Assembly: GCA_028641055.1 (NCBI GenBank)
Contig: CM054058.1
Location: 243,026,187 to 243,090,186 of the forward strand
DNA: 64,000 nucleotides
Direction: 5' to 3'
Source: Alopecurus myosuroides
Taxonomy: Eukaryota; Streptophyta; Magnoliopsida; Poales; Poaceae
This document shows positions 35,658 to 46,680 of this stretch, one piece after another. Both the position numbers and the translations under genes were made by a program. Positions within the stretch are counted from its first letter, which is position 1. Every line of letters starts with the position of its first letter. Under the pieces are notes generated by a model. That model searched no databases. It was not told where the DNA came from and was given only the letters and a program-made list of their open reading frames with translations.

Positions 35658-35921
35658 CGGACAGCAGGGTGCAGCGTCGGAGCCGTTCTGGTGCGTGGGA
35701 CGGGACAACGCCCAGTTCATCCTGGTAACCGGCGTGGATCGGTGGCAATGGAGCTCGGGCTGGCGGCGGCAGGGCTTGCTTGGGGTCGGACCCAGCAATT
35801 GCATCGGGACGACCTCCGCAATGAAGACTCCCACGGACGGGCATCGTCGTTTGTGGCCGCCGGCGTGCTCGCGCGCGTGCACTGATGTGGACTCGGTGCA
35901 ATGGCATGCCCTGTTATATGC
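35658..35921. other. GC-rich segment, right half, split by the Copia element
   Basis: Begins with the upper CGGAC duplication and continues the GC-rich sequence of 29958-30260. It leads into the tandem repeat at 35922. No domain recognised on either strand. Confidence 0.35.
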
Positions 35922-37603
35922 AGCAACGCAGCAAGGAGGGCGGGGGCATCTGCGCTGCAGGGGATGGATGCAAGAGTAAGTCCACGGCGGGGCTGGAGCT
36001 CGTCGACGGCGTCTTGTGCGTTCCGACGCCCAGGTGTCTACCACCGTGCGTCTCGGAGTCTATGTGACTCCTACCAGCAGAGAGGAGGGCAAGACGGAAA
36101 GGGGCGAGGAGGGACGCATGGCAGAGGGAGAGCGCGACGTGGGGCTTGGTCGAGGCGTCCAACGAGTTATCACCTACGTCGCCTGCGTGGTTCGTACGAT
36201 AGAAAAACGGAAGGGGATAAACACTGCCCCTGCCCCGCGCACCAGCCCCAAACCGACCACCATCGACATGCCGCCCAGCCACAATTTTTTTTTGCTGCGA
36301 CCACGTCCGTCCCAAATGCTCGCCGACAGCCAGGCCCATAGTACGACGCACCACAACATGTCGGGCTGGCTGGAGGACGCACAAGAGCCCATGAGAAAAA
36401 ATGAAATCAATGGCCGATGTGTGGGTCTGGTCGGAGGGCACACGAGAGGCAACCAATTCCTCGCCAATTAGGTAAGGAAAGGAAGCAACACAGCAAGGAG
36501 GGCGTGGGCATCTTCGCTGCAGGGGATGGATGCAAGAGCAAGTCCGCAGCAGGGTTGGAGCTCGTCGACGACGTCTTCCGTGTTCCGACGCCCAGGTGTC
36601 TGCCACCGTGCGTCTCCGAGTCTACGTGACTCCTATCGGTAGAGAGGAGGGCAAGACGGAAAGGGGTGAGGAGGGACGCGATGGCAAATGGAGAGCGCAA
36701 CGTGAGACTTGGTTGAGGCGGCCAGCGAGTTATCACCTACGTCGCCTGCGTGGTATGTACGGTAGAAAAACGGAAGCGGATAGACACTACCACTGCCCCG
36801 CGCACCAGCCCCAAACCGACCAACATCGACATGCCGCCTAGCCGCGATTTTTTTTGCTGCGAGCGTGTCCCTCCCAAACGCTCACTGACAGCCAGACCCA
36901 TAGTACGACGCACCATAACATGTGAGGCTAGCTGGAGGACGCACAAGAGCCCATGCAAAAAAATGAAATCAATGGGCGACGTGTGGGGCTGGTCGGAGGG
37001 CACACGAGAGGCAACCGGTTCCTCGCCAATTAGGTAAGGAAAGGAAGCAACACAACAAGGAGGGCGTGGGCATCTGCGCTGCAGGGGATGGATGCAAGAG
37101 CAAGTCCGAAGCAGGGATGGAGCTCGTCGACGACGTCTTCCGCGTTCCGACGCCCAGGTGTCTGCCACCGTGCGTCTCGGAGTCTACGTGACTCCTACCG
37201 GCAGAGAGGAGGGCAAGACAGAAAGGGGTGAGGAGGGAGGCGATGGCAAATGGAGAGCGCAACGTGGGACTTGGTTGAGGCGGCCAGCCAGTTATTACCT
37301 ACGTCGCATGTGTGGTATGTACGGTAGAGAAACGGAAGCGGATAGACACTGCCCCTGCCCCGCGCACCAGCCCCAAACCGACCAACATCGACATGCCGCC
37401 TAGCCGCGATTTTTTTGCTGCGAGCGCGTCCCTCCCAAACGCACGCTGACAGCGAGACTCAATAGTACGACGCACCATAACATGTGAGGTTAGCTGGAGG
37501 ACTCACAAGAGCTCATGCGAAAAAATGAAATCAATGGCCGACGTGTAGGGGCTGGTCGGAGGGCGCACCAGAGGCCACCAATTTCTTGCCAATTTGGCAA
37601 GGA
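35922..37603. repeat. Three tandem copies of a 562-bp GC-rich unit
   Basis: The shared GGCATCT anchor falls at 35945, 36507 and 37069, exactly 562 bp apart each time. Units carry the same landmarks in the same order: CAGCAAGGAGGGCG, GAGCTCGTCGACG, GAGGAGGGCAAGAC, CCCCAAACCGACCA and GAAATCAATGG. They differ by scattered substitutions and one-base indels. The third copy decays after about 37595. The long frames on the minus strand recur in each unit, but in shifted form and with no recognised domain, so I do not call genes. Confidence 0.9.
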
Positions 37604-38170
37604 ACGGGTATCATTCCCTTTTTAGTGCATATTATTTTATTATTTATTGATTCCAATGGATTCCAATAAAATTTGTCTACACGCGAAGTCAGCGATTTTG
37701 TTGCTATACTAGTATAAATCACCACAATGTCATTTTTCTATAAATATCGGGAAGAAGGCCATGGGAACGTGATATACCCTTTCGTTTACGTGGAATTTCT
37801 CTATATTGCAGATTGATTCCATAAATTTGACTATTATTTTTTTACAAATAATATCTCTCTGCACTTCGGAATTACCAAAAGAAACCTTACGAACAATTAT
37901 GGAATTGTCAAATGTACCCAGCGGGACCAAAACTAAGTGACACATGTACATCCTGCCGCTGGGAATGGCGAACGACACACTCCTATTGGGAGTGGCCGAA
38001 GGAGACTTTCCACCGAGCTAGTACACAACATGATCACGCCAGGGTCCGCAACTTTCAGCCGGCTGGAGTGTCGGAAGATGTCACACGATTGTTTCAGGTA
38101 CTTCTCACCATTTCCATTGGCGGGATATCTCTTCCTACAATTCCCAATGGTGGGAGATGACAATTGTCAC
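37604..38170. other. Unassigned sequence between repeat array and LINE
   Basis: The left part is AT-rich. From 37915 it contains several imperfect inverted repeats around CCGCTGGGAATGG, CCTATTGGGAGTGG and CATTGGCGGG. No gene or complete transposon is recognised. The last ~20 bp (GAGATGACAATTGTCAC) would be one side of the LINE target duplication; I could not find the other copy. Confidence 0.4.
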
Positions 38171-38289
38171 TTTTTTTTTTACGAAAAACAGCCAGCGCAG
38201 CATTCAAATTATATGAAGCAAGGATAGAAAATACAGGGTGAGGCAGAGTAGTTACATCAGTTTGGGAAGGGGAATACACAGAGAACTCA

Positions 38290-38679
38290 TTAGGGTTTAT
38301 ACCACTTAATGCCAGGAACCCCAGCACCAGGCAACACATTGAGCTCAGAAATAATTTTGTCACGGATATCTACAGGGAGAGAAGCCTTGTTGTCGAAGAT
38401 CCGCACGTTACGTTCCTTCCAGATCATCCAAGAAGCTCGGATTTGGATGAATTTCCAGTCCTGGCAATGAGAGGGAGAAACAGCAGTCGGGCCACACCAC
38501 CAGAAGGCCAAATCAGTTGGCCCCAAGGAGGCGAAAACCTGGGACACATGCAATTTGGACAACAACCTATTCCATACATCCAAGGAGAAGGAGCAGCCAT
38601 AGAGCAGGTGGGAAATAGTCTCAGGGTGAATGTGACAGAGAGGGCAGATTGGGTTATTGGGCCAACCTTTTGCGCGCAA
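38290..38679 (-). pseudogene. LINE ORF2 C-terminal zinc finger (zf-RVT) domain
   Basis: An open stretch of 129 codons with CPLCHIHPETISHLLYGC, the Cys/His pattern of the reverse-transcriptase-associated zinc finger. SWMIWKERNVRIFDN and a stop at 38290 follow. It is about 120 bp from the poly(A) end. In intact LINEs this domain ends ORF2 and helps bind the element's own RNA. Confidence 0.85.
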
Positions 38680-39731
38680 GTTTGTCGGCTATAAGAAAAC
38701 GATTATGAATCGCTAGCCACATAAATAACAAGCACTTGGGAAGACTTTTGATGGTCCATACTTCAGCAGCCAGAACAAATCGAATTCTTCCTTCAAATTG
38801 AGCAATGTAGGTAGACTTGGCAGTGTATTGGCCCGAGGGAGGGAACTTCTAGAGGATAGTATCATGCTAGTCAGGAGTTAAAGTGAAATCATGTGTTAGA
38901 TTCCATAGCCTTAGGAATTCAGCAAGAACAGCGGCTGGAGCCTGGAGGGTCAGGTTTGATCCAACCAAACCAAGCCTGGGAGGAGATGGCTTCAAAGACA
39001 GTAGCCCTTTTTTTCTCCTGTGTCAGAACAGGTTGGGGAGCAAAACCATGAGGCTGACAGGAGAGATACAGGGGCTCTCCCTAAACAGAGCAGTGCGTCC
39101 ATCTCTAACATGAACACAAGTGCAGGAAATGAAAAGGCCAAGAGCAGCACGATCAAACGACATTGGGAGCCCAATCCAAGGCTTGTGAGGGTTAGTCCAT
39201 TTTTTGCCAAATCCATCTAAGTTTCAAATATCTACTCTGCAGCTCGAAGTTAATTATTCCGACGCCACCAAACTGGGAAGGCGAGCAAATAGTTTGCCAT
39301 TTAACCAAACACTTGCCACCAGAGGCTTTGTCAGTCCCGGTCCACAGAAATCTCTTCTCAATTTGTCCAACAATTTTTGTAACCATTTTGGCAGGTCCAA
39401 AGAAAGAAAATGGAAGACATGCATGGCTGAGAGCACACCTTTAACAAGGATAAGCCGACCAGCAATGGAAATTAAAAGTGCCTTCCAGCCAGCAAGGATT
39501 TTTCTGAATTTGTCAATGATAGGTTGGAAACCAGTTTTGGATAACCTGCAACCAGACAGAGGCATTCCAAGATAGGTACAGGGGAATTTCCCAATAGAAC
39601 AACCAGAGATACTTTGCAGAGCTGCAAAGTCAATCCCAGAGCAAAGAATAGGGAAATTTTGCTTTTGAAAAAATTAGTGTAGAGCCCAGTGCACTGCCCA
39701 AAAAGTTGTAAAAGTGTGAAGCCGTGCTCAT
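38680..39731 (-). pseudogene. LINE ORF2, region after the reverse transcriptase core
   Basis: Fragments in more than one frame: TLLQLFGQCTGLYTNFFKSK near 39690, then the LPLSGCRLSKTGFQPII block (39254-39565) and KIVGQIEKRFLWTGTD (39192-39386). Order and orientation agree with plant LINEs. The upper edge is the insertion point of the Athila-like element. Confidence 0.8.
39727..39731. repeat. Target site duplication CTCAT (lower copy)
   Basis: CTCAT here and CCCAT at 50205-50209 flank the Athila-like element and differ at one base, consistent with a 5-bp duplication of some age. Confidence 0.7.
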
Positions 39732-41221
39732 TGATGACCCATAGGTATATGGGGTGTATCATAGTCCTTTCTATGAATAAGAGTGTCGAATCCAACGAGG
39801 AGCAGAAGTTGTTGACAAGAAGGTTGGATAGAGGATTCACTATAAACACTAATAAACGGGTTTTTTGATTGTTTTGGATATGGCAGATAAATAAAGTGCG
39901 AGTGAATAAAGAGCGGTAAATATTATGCAGCGAGTGGCCCAATCCTTTTGAGAGCAAAGGACAATCCGGTTGTGTTACTTATGACTACCAAACGTTCTCG
40001 AGGACACATGGGAATTTCGTCAAGTGCTTTCGCTTCGTTACGGTTGATTAATATCCATTGGTTCGTGAAGTGTTGTGTGGGTGAATCTATGCTAATGCAC
40101 CGCTCAACTAGGACTAATACATACTTGTGATTATACCCCTCGTAAGCATCCGCAAATACAAAAAAGTAACTAAGATAAATCTAATCACAACCTTAAACTC
40201 CGGGATTCTACTCTCCCTCGTGCATTGGTTTCCTAATGGGGGTTTAGGTTTCTGTCACTCCGGCAAACGCACAATTAGTAGTCAAATACACAATGCATCC
40301 TCCTAGGCCCAAAAAGGGTGAAGTATCATGTAGTCGATGCTCACATGACACCACTAGAAGAATAGCACCACAACTTAAGTACCGAACCACGAAATATTAC
40401 TTCAATATAACTTCACTACTAACATCATGAATTCTCCCATGTTCTCAAGAACTAAACAAACTACTCACAAGACATCATATGGATCATAATCAGAGTTGAT
40501 ATAATGGATGATAACAATCTGGTCATAAAGTGCAAACACCGATAAATCTCACAAGCATCAACTAATAACAAGTAATCCATACTGGGAGACAGATCTAATG
40601 TAAAACAACGATAGGATCCCCTAATTTTTACAACGGGATGACGGTGGATGACGAGGGTGATGGTGCTGGTGATGCGATCCCGATGAAGCCCGGAGTGATG
40701 ATGGTGACGATGGCGATGATTTCCCCTCTCCGGAGAAGAATTTCCCCGACAGATTTCTCCCTGCCAGAGAGCTTTTCTCTCTTGGGTGTTTTCCGCCCTG
40801 AGGCGGCAGCGGAATAATTATTTGATGATGGTCTGGGGCTTAGGGTTCCCTGGTGGACAAGTACGCGAAAGACCTCGACCAGAGGTGGGCCAGGATGGCC
40901 ACACCACCTGGCGGCGCGGCCATGGGGCCCGCCACCCCATGGTGTGGGCCCCTGGTGGCCCCCCTCTGGCTCCCCTTATGGCTGGTGTCTTCCTCTAAAC
41001 TTCTAAGATACCTCTGGTGTCCCTCTTCTTCTGGTCTTCTGAAATATGGTATCTCGACGGTGCTTTTTTCATCAGATTTCTGGTCCCGGTGTTTATTCTC
41101 CAAAAATTATGAAACATGGAAAATAAGATAAAATAACATAAGTAATGCATCATAACATGAAATATATCGATGAATAACAGAAAATAACAATATAAAACGG
41201 TGATGCAAAATGGACGTATCA
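39732..41221 (-). repeat. 3' LTR of the Athila-like element
   Basis: 1490 bp, starting TGATACGTCCATTTTGCATC at 41221 and ending GGGTCATCA at 39732. It aligns along its length with 48690-50204 and with the solo LTR at 5303-6771. Confidence 0.9.
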
Positions 41222-41237
41222 ACTCCCCCCCAAGCTT
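41222..41237 (-). other. Polypurine tract of the Athila-like element
   Basis: Minus strand AAGCTTGGGGGGGAGT directly precedes the LTR start TGATACGTC. Confidence 0.85.
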
Positions 41238-42966
41238 AGACCTTGCTTGTCCCCAAGCGAAATTGAACTCAGTAAACATGACCATAGGTTTATGGAGTGA
41301 GGTGTCGATAAATAAAATACGGACGAGAGGCATCACATCTACAAATAACAAGTCATTTTAGATAACAACTTCCTCTCATATAATCAAACTTGAAACAAGC
41401 AGAGGAAAAATAATGGTGCCAAAAGTAAATCAAAATTGGTAAGGGAAAACTTCGTTCTTGGTCAGAGAACAATTAACAATGTACTCGTCTTTCGATCAGA
41501 GTCTTTATAGTAGAGCTATATTGCAGAGTTCATCATGCTCATTTATAACAGTCTCTTTGCAAACATTGGTAACTTTCTAGGTGGTATTCAAACAGATAAA
41601 AGCATTTGTAGAAACAAGGAAGGATAATAAACATGATTGAGTAAATTAACATGGAGTCGCATGAATCACAACAATTCAAATGCTTGCTTAAGACGGAAGG
41701 AAATGGGTTTACTGACTCAACATAATTGTAAAACATAGGCCCTTCGCAGAGGGAAGCATGGATCACTCATGTGTTAGAGCTTTTATTTTAATAAAAATAT
41801 GTATTAAATGCATGACACTCCTTTATCCATATTACACAAACCATGGATAACCGAATCCTCGGGTGCCTGCCAACAATCACAAACCATTGACGAGTGTCTA
41901 ATTTTGAGAGGTGTATGCTAGTGTCAACGAATGGTAAACAGAAAATACAGTACGTTACAAGCCAACTAGACTTCACAAGAGCGGCTCCCATATGAAGGAT
42001 GCAACTCGTGTAGAAGGTCATCCCTCATTCTCTTTTGTTTAACGATTATGTTTTGGCTGATAAATCAGGGGCAAAATAGTGAAAGGGAATTTGTGTATTT
42101 GTTTGGGGCTGGGCACCCCGCTGCCAGCTCTTCTAGCATTTGGATAAGAGGATGAAGCCACCAGTCCAGGTGTGTGAAATCCAATCAACAAGTGAGATAA
42201 AGATTCTCTATTTACGTCCTCATGAGCATAAACGGGAACACAAAACAAGGATAATTTTGAAAGATTTAAAGGTAACACGTGAGCAATTTAGTTGGAGTGG
42301 CAGTTAAATACCACGTGTAGGTAGGTATGGTGGACACAGATGGCAATGTTTTGGGTTTCAAAGTTTGGATTGCACGAGAAGCATTCCCTCTCAGTACAGG
42401 TTTTTGGCTAGCAATGTTGGGTAGCAAGCATAAGAATTGAAGAAAAACAAACAAAAACATATATGATAAAGCCAATCATGCAATCTTCCTTGAAGGTGCA
42501 AACAAACTTATTTGAGAATACTAAGCTTATGAGCTAACAAAGAAGAAAGATCATGGAATAATATATCTACATGCAACTCCCTCTTTTCTACTTAAGTCTC
42601 ACGTATTGTTGCTAATGACCAATGCTAAGTTTGCCAAAACCAACTAGATTATCTTGAAGCTCCGACATTGATACCAATACTAATAGCAAGATCAATCACA
42701 TAACAAAAATTCCATACTAAAATAAAGAGAACAAGTAGATGATGAAACTTACCATTAATATTTCATTACGTCAACTCAAACCAATGGATACAAAGATAAC
42801 CAACTAAGGAACAAGACTTTCATACTGCAAATCATATTATATGATATTTTCCTCTACTCATCATATGACTCTACTAAAAGGTAAAAAGGAGTGAAAGATA
42901 AAGGTGATACCGCGACACTCCCCCAAGCTTGGAACAAGCCAAGGGGATGCCAATACCAATGACGAA
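41238..42966 (-). other. 3' non-coding internal region of the Athila-like element
   Basis: No conserved frame. About 41680-42290 matches 4327-5079 and 8467-9215 in the non-autonomous elements. A second G-rich tract (minus strand GCTTGGGGGAGT near 42918-42932) lies just below the extra ORF and resembles a duplicated purine tract. Confidence 0.65.
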
Positions 42967-43518
42967 TCAATTATTCAATGGTGGTGGTGTATCCTTCTCA
43001 ATGAGCTTATCAATTGATTTCTTAAGTTCTTCAGTTAAAAATATAATCAGACACATCATATGAGTGTTGTACTCAATAAGGCTTGCAAGCTTGTCAATCG
43101 GTGCATTCCAGCCAACTGGATTTTCCTCCCACGCTTCCTTAGGTTGAGATCTTTCTCTATCTGCATGGTTAGAATGATACATATCCCAGAAGGAAGGCAA
43201 CCTGGACTCGGGTACCCTCATATATTGATATTCATGAATTAAAGTATGGAAAGGTCTCTTAATACTTGAAAGTGGCATATTCAGGGATAGAAAATGACGC
43301 CGGGCCATCCATCCAGTGTTAGTCCTTGCTGTGGGCTTGGAAGGTTTTGTAACCACTCCAATGCTTGCGACGGTAGCACGTGGATGCACCCGCGGGTTTT
43401 CTTCTACATCTCCTTCAGCAGCACTATCAATCTCCTTCTTCGGCTCATGGTCTTGGAGATATTCTTCCTTTAGTCCCTTCCCATTGTTATTGTTGGCGGA
43501 GACCATGGTTCTTCTCAA
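42967..43518 (-). CDS. Extra 3' ORF of unknown function in the Athila-like element
   Basis: An open frame of 183 codons lying between integrase and the 3' LTR, where Athila elements often carry an additional ORF. The product is hydrophilic, with an acidic and basic N-terminal third (HEPKKEIDSAAEGDVEEN), a WMARRHFLSLNMP motif, and a C-terminal hydrophobic helix-like stretch (HMMCLIIFLTEELKK). No signal peptide and no clear transmembrane pair, so I do not call it env. The start may be at the second Met, six residues in. Not recognised as any named family. Confidence 0.45.
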   Translation of the reverse strand: MRRTMVSANNNNGKGLKEEYLQDHEPKKEIDSAAEGDVEENPRVHPRATVASIGVVTKPSKPTARTNTGWMARRHFLSLNMPLSSIKRPFHTLIHEYQYMRVPESRLPSFWDMYHSNHADRERSQPKEAWEENPVGWNAPIDKLASLIEYNTHMMCLIIFLTEELKKSIDKLIEKDTPPPLNN

Positions 43519-43845
43519 ACTGAAAACGGACCCTCGCAGAAACAGCTGAAAATAGAAACACGACGAGAAAACAATATACGGACATCGGGGGATCCGGGGG
43601 ATTATATAGCAAAAATATATGTAACGAAAGGAAAGTCCAGGTCAAAAACGAGTCGGAGAGGGGCTCCGGGGCGCCCACACTATAGGCTGGTGTGGCCTAG
43701 GGTGGACCCATGCCACCTAGTGGTGTGGTGCTTCCAGGCACCTTCTTTAATCCCTCTTCGGCTCGATATTTTTCATATTTTCCAAAAATCGATAATCTAT
43801 AACTGAAAAGGTACTTCGCGAAAATTTTCTTAACATAACTATTAT

Positions 43846-44225
43846 CTATTCCAAAACCGACTCTGCACATTCTGGAATCTTCACTACGATGAATTTCTCC
43901 GAAGTCATTACTTGAATAACATTGACATCTTCATCATAGGAATCCCCAGAAATATAATGTTTGAGTATTTTCCCATTTACCACTTGTGTAGTGTTATCCT
44001 TGAGGGAAGAAATTTTAATTGCCCTTGAACGATACACTTCTTCAATAATATAAGGTCCTTCCCATTGGGAGAGTAATTTTCCTGCAAAAAATCTGAGACG
44101 AGACCGATATAATAGAACTTTTTCACCAACATGAAACTCTCTTTTAAGGATTCTTTAATCATGCCATTGTTTAACTTTTTCTCTAAAGAGCTTGGCATTT
44201 TCATAAGCTTCACATCTCCATTCAT
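43846..44225 (-). pseudogene. Integrase C-terminal part, frame-shifted
   Basis: Two overlapping frames (43977-44225 and 43846-44037) continue the integrase after its frame closes at 44155. SDFLQENYSPNGKDLILL and YRSRAIKISSLKDN correspond to the GKL.S.W.GP..I / A..I..L stretch at the end of Gypsy integrases. At least two indels separate it from the main integrase frame. Confidence 0.65.
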
Positions 44226-45480
44226 CTAAATGATTCAGATCCAGCATTCTTTTCTTACCAGCAAGTTTAAAATCTTTATTTAATTCTTTTACTGCCCAAT
44301 AAGCTTTGTGTTCTAATTCTAAAGGCAAGCGACAAGCTCTTCCATAAACCAATTTATAAGGAGACATACACATAGGATTTTTATAAGCATTTCTATAAGC
44401 CCATAAAGCATCATTCAACTTATCTGACCAATTCTTCCTAGATTTATTAACAGTCTTTTGCAAGATAGATTTAATTTCTCTATTTGATAATTCTACTTGC
44501 CCACTAGTTTGAGGATGATAAGCTGAGGCAATTATATGATTAACATCATATTTAGAAATGGTTTTTCTGAAACCACCATGAATAAAATGAGAACCTCCAT
44601 CATTCATAGGATATCTAGGCACACAAAACCTAGGAAAAATAACATCTTTAAGCATTCTTATCGGGGTTTCTCCATCAGAACTTTTAGTAGGTATAGCTTC
44701 TACCCATTTAGTAACATAATCAACAACAACAAGTATACGAGTATAGCGATTTGAAGGAGGAAAAGGACCCATAAAGTCAAATCCCCAACACTCAAAAGGT
44801 TCAATAGCAAGAGAATAACTCATAGGAATTTCATTACGTCTAGAAATATTACCTACTCTTTGACATTCATCACAAGATAAAATAAATTTACGTGCATCTT
44901 TAAAGAGGGTAGGCCAATAGAAACCTGATTGTAGAACCTTCTGTGCGGTTCTATCTCCAGCGTGATGTCCTCCATAAGCACTACTACGACACTTCTTCAA
45001 TATTTCATGTTGTTCATGATCTGGAACACATCTTCTCATAATACCATCTACTCCTTCTTTATATAAATGTGGGTCATCCCAAAAATAATGCCTCAAATCA
45101 TAGAAGAATTTTCTTCTTTGTTGAGCTGTAAATGATGGAGGCAAATACTTTGAAACAATAAAGTTAGTGTAATCAGCATACCATGGACTATCTTGGGGTT
45201 TTACTTTTATTGCGGCCAATTGTTCATTTGGAAAACTATCATTAACAGGATTAGGGTCAAAAGTAATGGTTTCCAATCTAGACAAGTTATCAGCATGAAG
45301 ATTTTCAGCACCCTTCCTATCCACAATATGCAAATCAAATTCTTGTAAAAGCATCACCCATCTAATAAGCCTAGTCTTAGAATCTTTCTTTTCCATAATG
45401 TATCTAATTGCAGCATGATCAGTATGAATAGTAACCTTTGGATCAACAATATAAGGCCTAAACTTATCACATGCAAACAC
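44155..45480 (-). pseudogene. RNase H end and integrase of the Athila-like element
   Basis: A 441-codon open frame, the best preserved coding part of the element. It starts within RNase H ([20 protein letters not shown], then [14 protein letters not shown]). Integrase follows: a zinc-binding HHCC region ([10 protein letters not shown]...GGHHAGD...CDECQRVGN) and a catalytic core with Asp in [10 protein letters not shown], Asp in NDGGSHF and Glu in [12 protein letters not shown]. Integrase inserts the cDNA into nuclear DNA. It is not translatable as part of a polyprotein because the upstream RT region is frame-shifted, and the C-terminus is displaced. Confidence 0.88.
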
Positions 45481-45599
45481 TATAGATAAGAACTATTTTT
45501 CTGTAGTAGCACAATTCTTTTGAGCAGCATCAAGAGTCTTACTAGCATAATGAATAACATTCAACTTCTTATCTATGTGTTGTCCAAGAACAGCACCTA

Positions 45600-46680
45600 C
45601 AGCAAAATCACTAGCATCACACATAATTTCAAAAGGTAAATTCCAATCAGGCGGTTGCACAATAGGAGCAGCAGTTAAAGCCTTCTTTAAGTTTCAAAAG
45701 TATCCTTACAATCATCATCAAAAACAAATGGTACATCTTTTTGGAGAAGATTAGTAAGAGCCTTCGATATTTTAGAGAAATCTTTAATAAACCTCCTATA
45801 AAAAACAACATGACCAAGAACACTACGGATACCTTTAACATCCATAGGACAGGGCATTTTCTGTGGGTTCCACTTTAGCTCTATCAACTTCAATACCTCT
45901 TTCGGAAATTTTATGTCCAAGAACAATTCCTTCATTAACTATAAAGTGGCATTTCTCCCAATTAAGAACAAGACTAGTTTTCTCACAGCTCTGCAAAACT
46001 TTATCAAGGTTGTGCAAACAATTATCAAAATAAGTTCCATAGACGGAGAAATCGTCCATGAATACTTCCACAATTTCTTCACAAAAAGCATGAAAAATAG
46101 CATACATGCATCTTTGAATAGTAGCAGCAACATTACACAAACCAAAAGGCATACGTCTATAAGCATAAGTACCATAAGGACAAGTAAAGGTTGTTTTCTC
46201 TTGATCTTGTTTCCTAACAGCAATTTGAGAAAACCCAGAATAACCATCAACAAAGCAAAAAATGATTTTTCTTAGAAAACCTCTCTAGCATTTGATCAAT
46301 GAAGGGTAAAAGATAATGATCTTTCTTAGTAACTTTATTAACCTTTCTAAAATAAATGCACATTCTATAACCAACTACTACTCTTTGTGGAATGAGCTCA
46401 TTTTTTTCATTAGGCACAACAGTCATTCCTCCTTTCTTAGGGACACAGTACAGGACTCACCCATCTACTATCAATAATAGGAAAAATAATACCAACATCA
46501 AGAAGTTTTAATACCTCATTTCTTACCACTTCCTTCATCTTAGGAATTAAACGACGTTGATGTTCAACTATTGGCTTTGCATCAGGTTGAATATTAATAG
46601 CATGCTGACATATAGTACGAGAAATTTCCTTCAAGAGTGTATCCAATAGCTCCACATTGTTTCTTCAGGATTCCTAATAA
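45600..46680 (-). pseudogene. Reverse transcriptase of the Athila-like element, broken
   Basis: N-terminal RT at 46437-46655 (HQRRLIPKMKEVVRNEVLKL, then SRWVSPV). The palm is at 45835-46152, starting MPFGLCNVAATIQRC, with the catalytic FMDDFSVYG at 46062-46036. The connection follows at 45687-45935 (GIRSVLGHVVFYRRFIKDF). Frame changes occur near 46430, 46270, 45840 and 45700. The YxDD-type box is intact but the protein cannot be made as one chain. Confidence 0.85.

Larger units (their letters stand above)
38171..39731 (-). mobile_element. LINE, 3' part with poly(A) end
   Basis: Minus-strand non-LTR retrotransposon, downstream of the Athila-like insertion. It ends in A10 at 38171-38180. Translations include LPLSGCRLSK and LAGWKALLIS, typical of the region after the reverse transcriptase, then LPKWLQKLLDKLRRDF. 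The other half is 50205-52545. It is inactive: several frame changes, and split by 10.5 kb. Confidence 0.9.

Noticed and set aside
35914..36606. A 230-codon minus-strand frame with a MADTWASE-like start that recurs at 37168
   Set aside because: It follows the 562-bp tandem repeat and changes frame between units. Composition (Arg, Pro, Ser, His) reflects GC content and no domain is recognisable.
42967..43518. Env-like gene in the Athila-like element
   Set aside because: It lies at the right place but no signal peptide or clear transmembrane anchor is visible, so only an unknown extra ORF is called.
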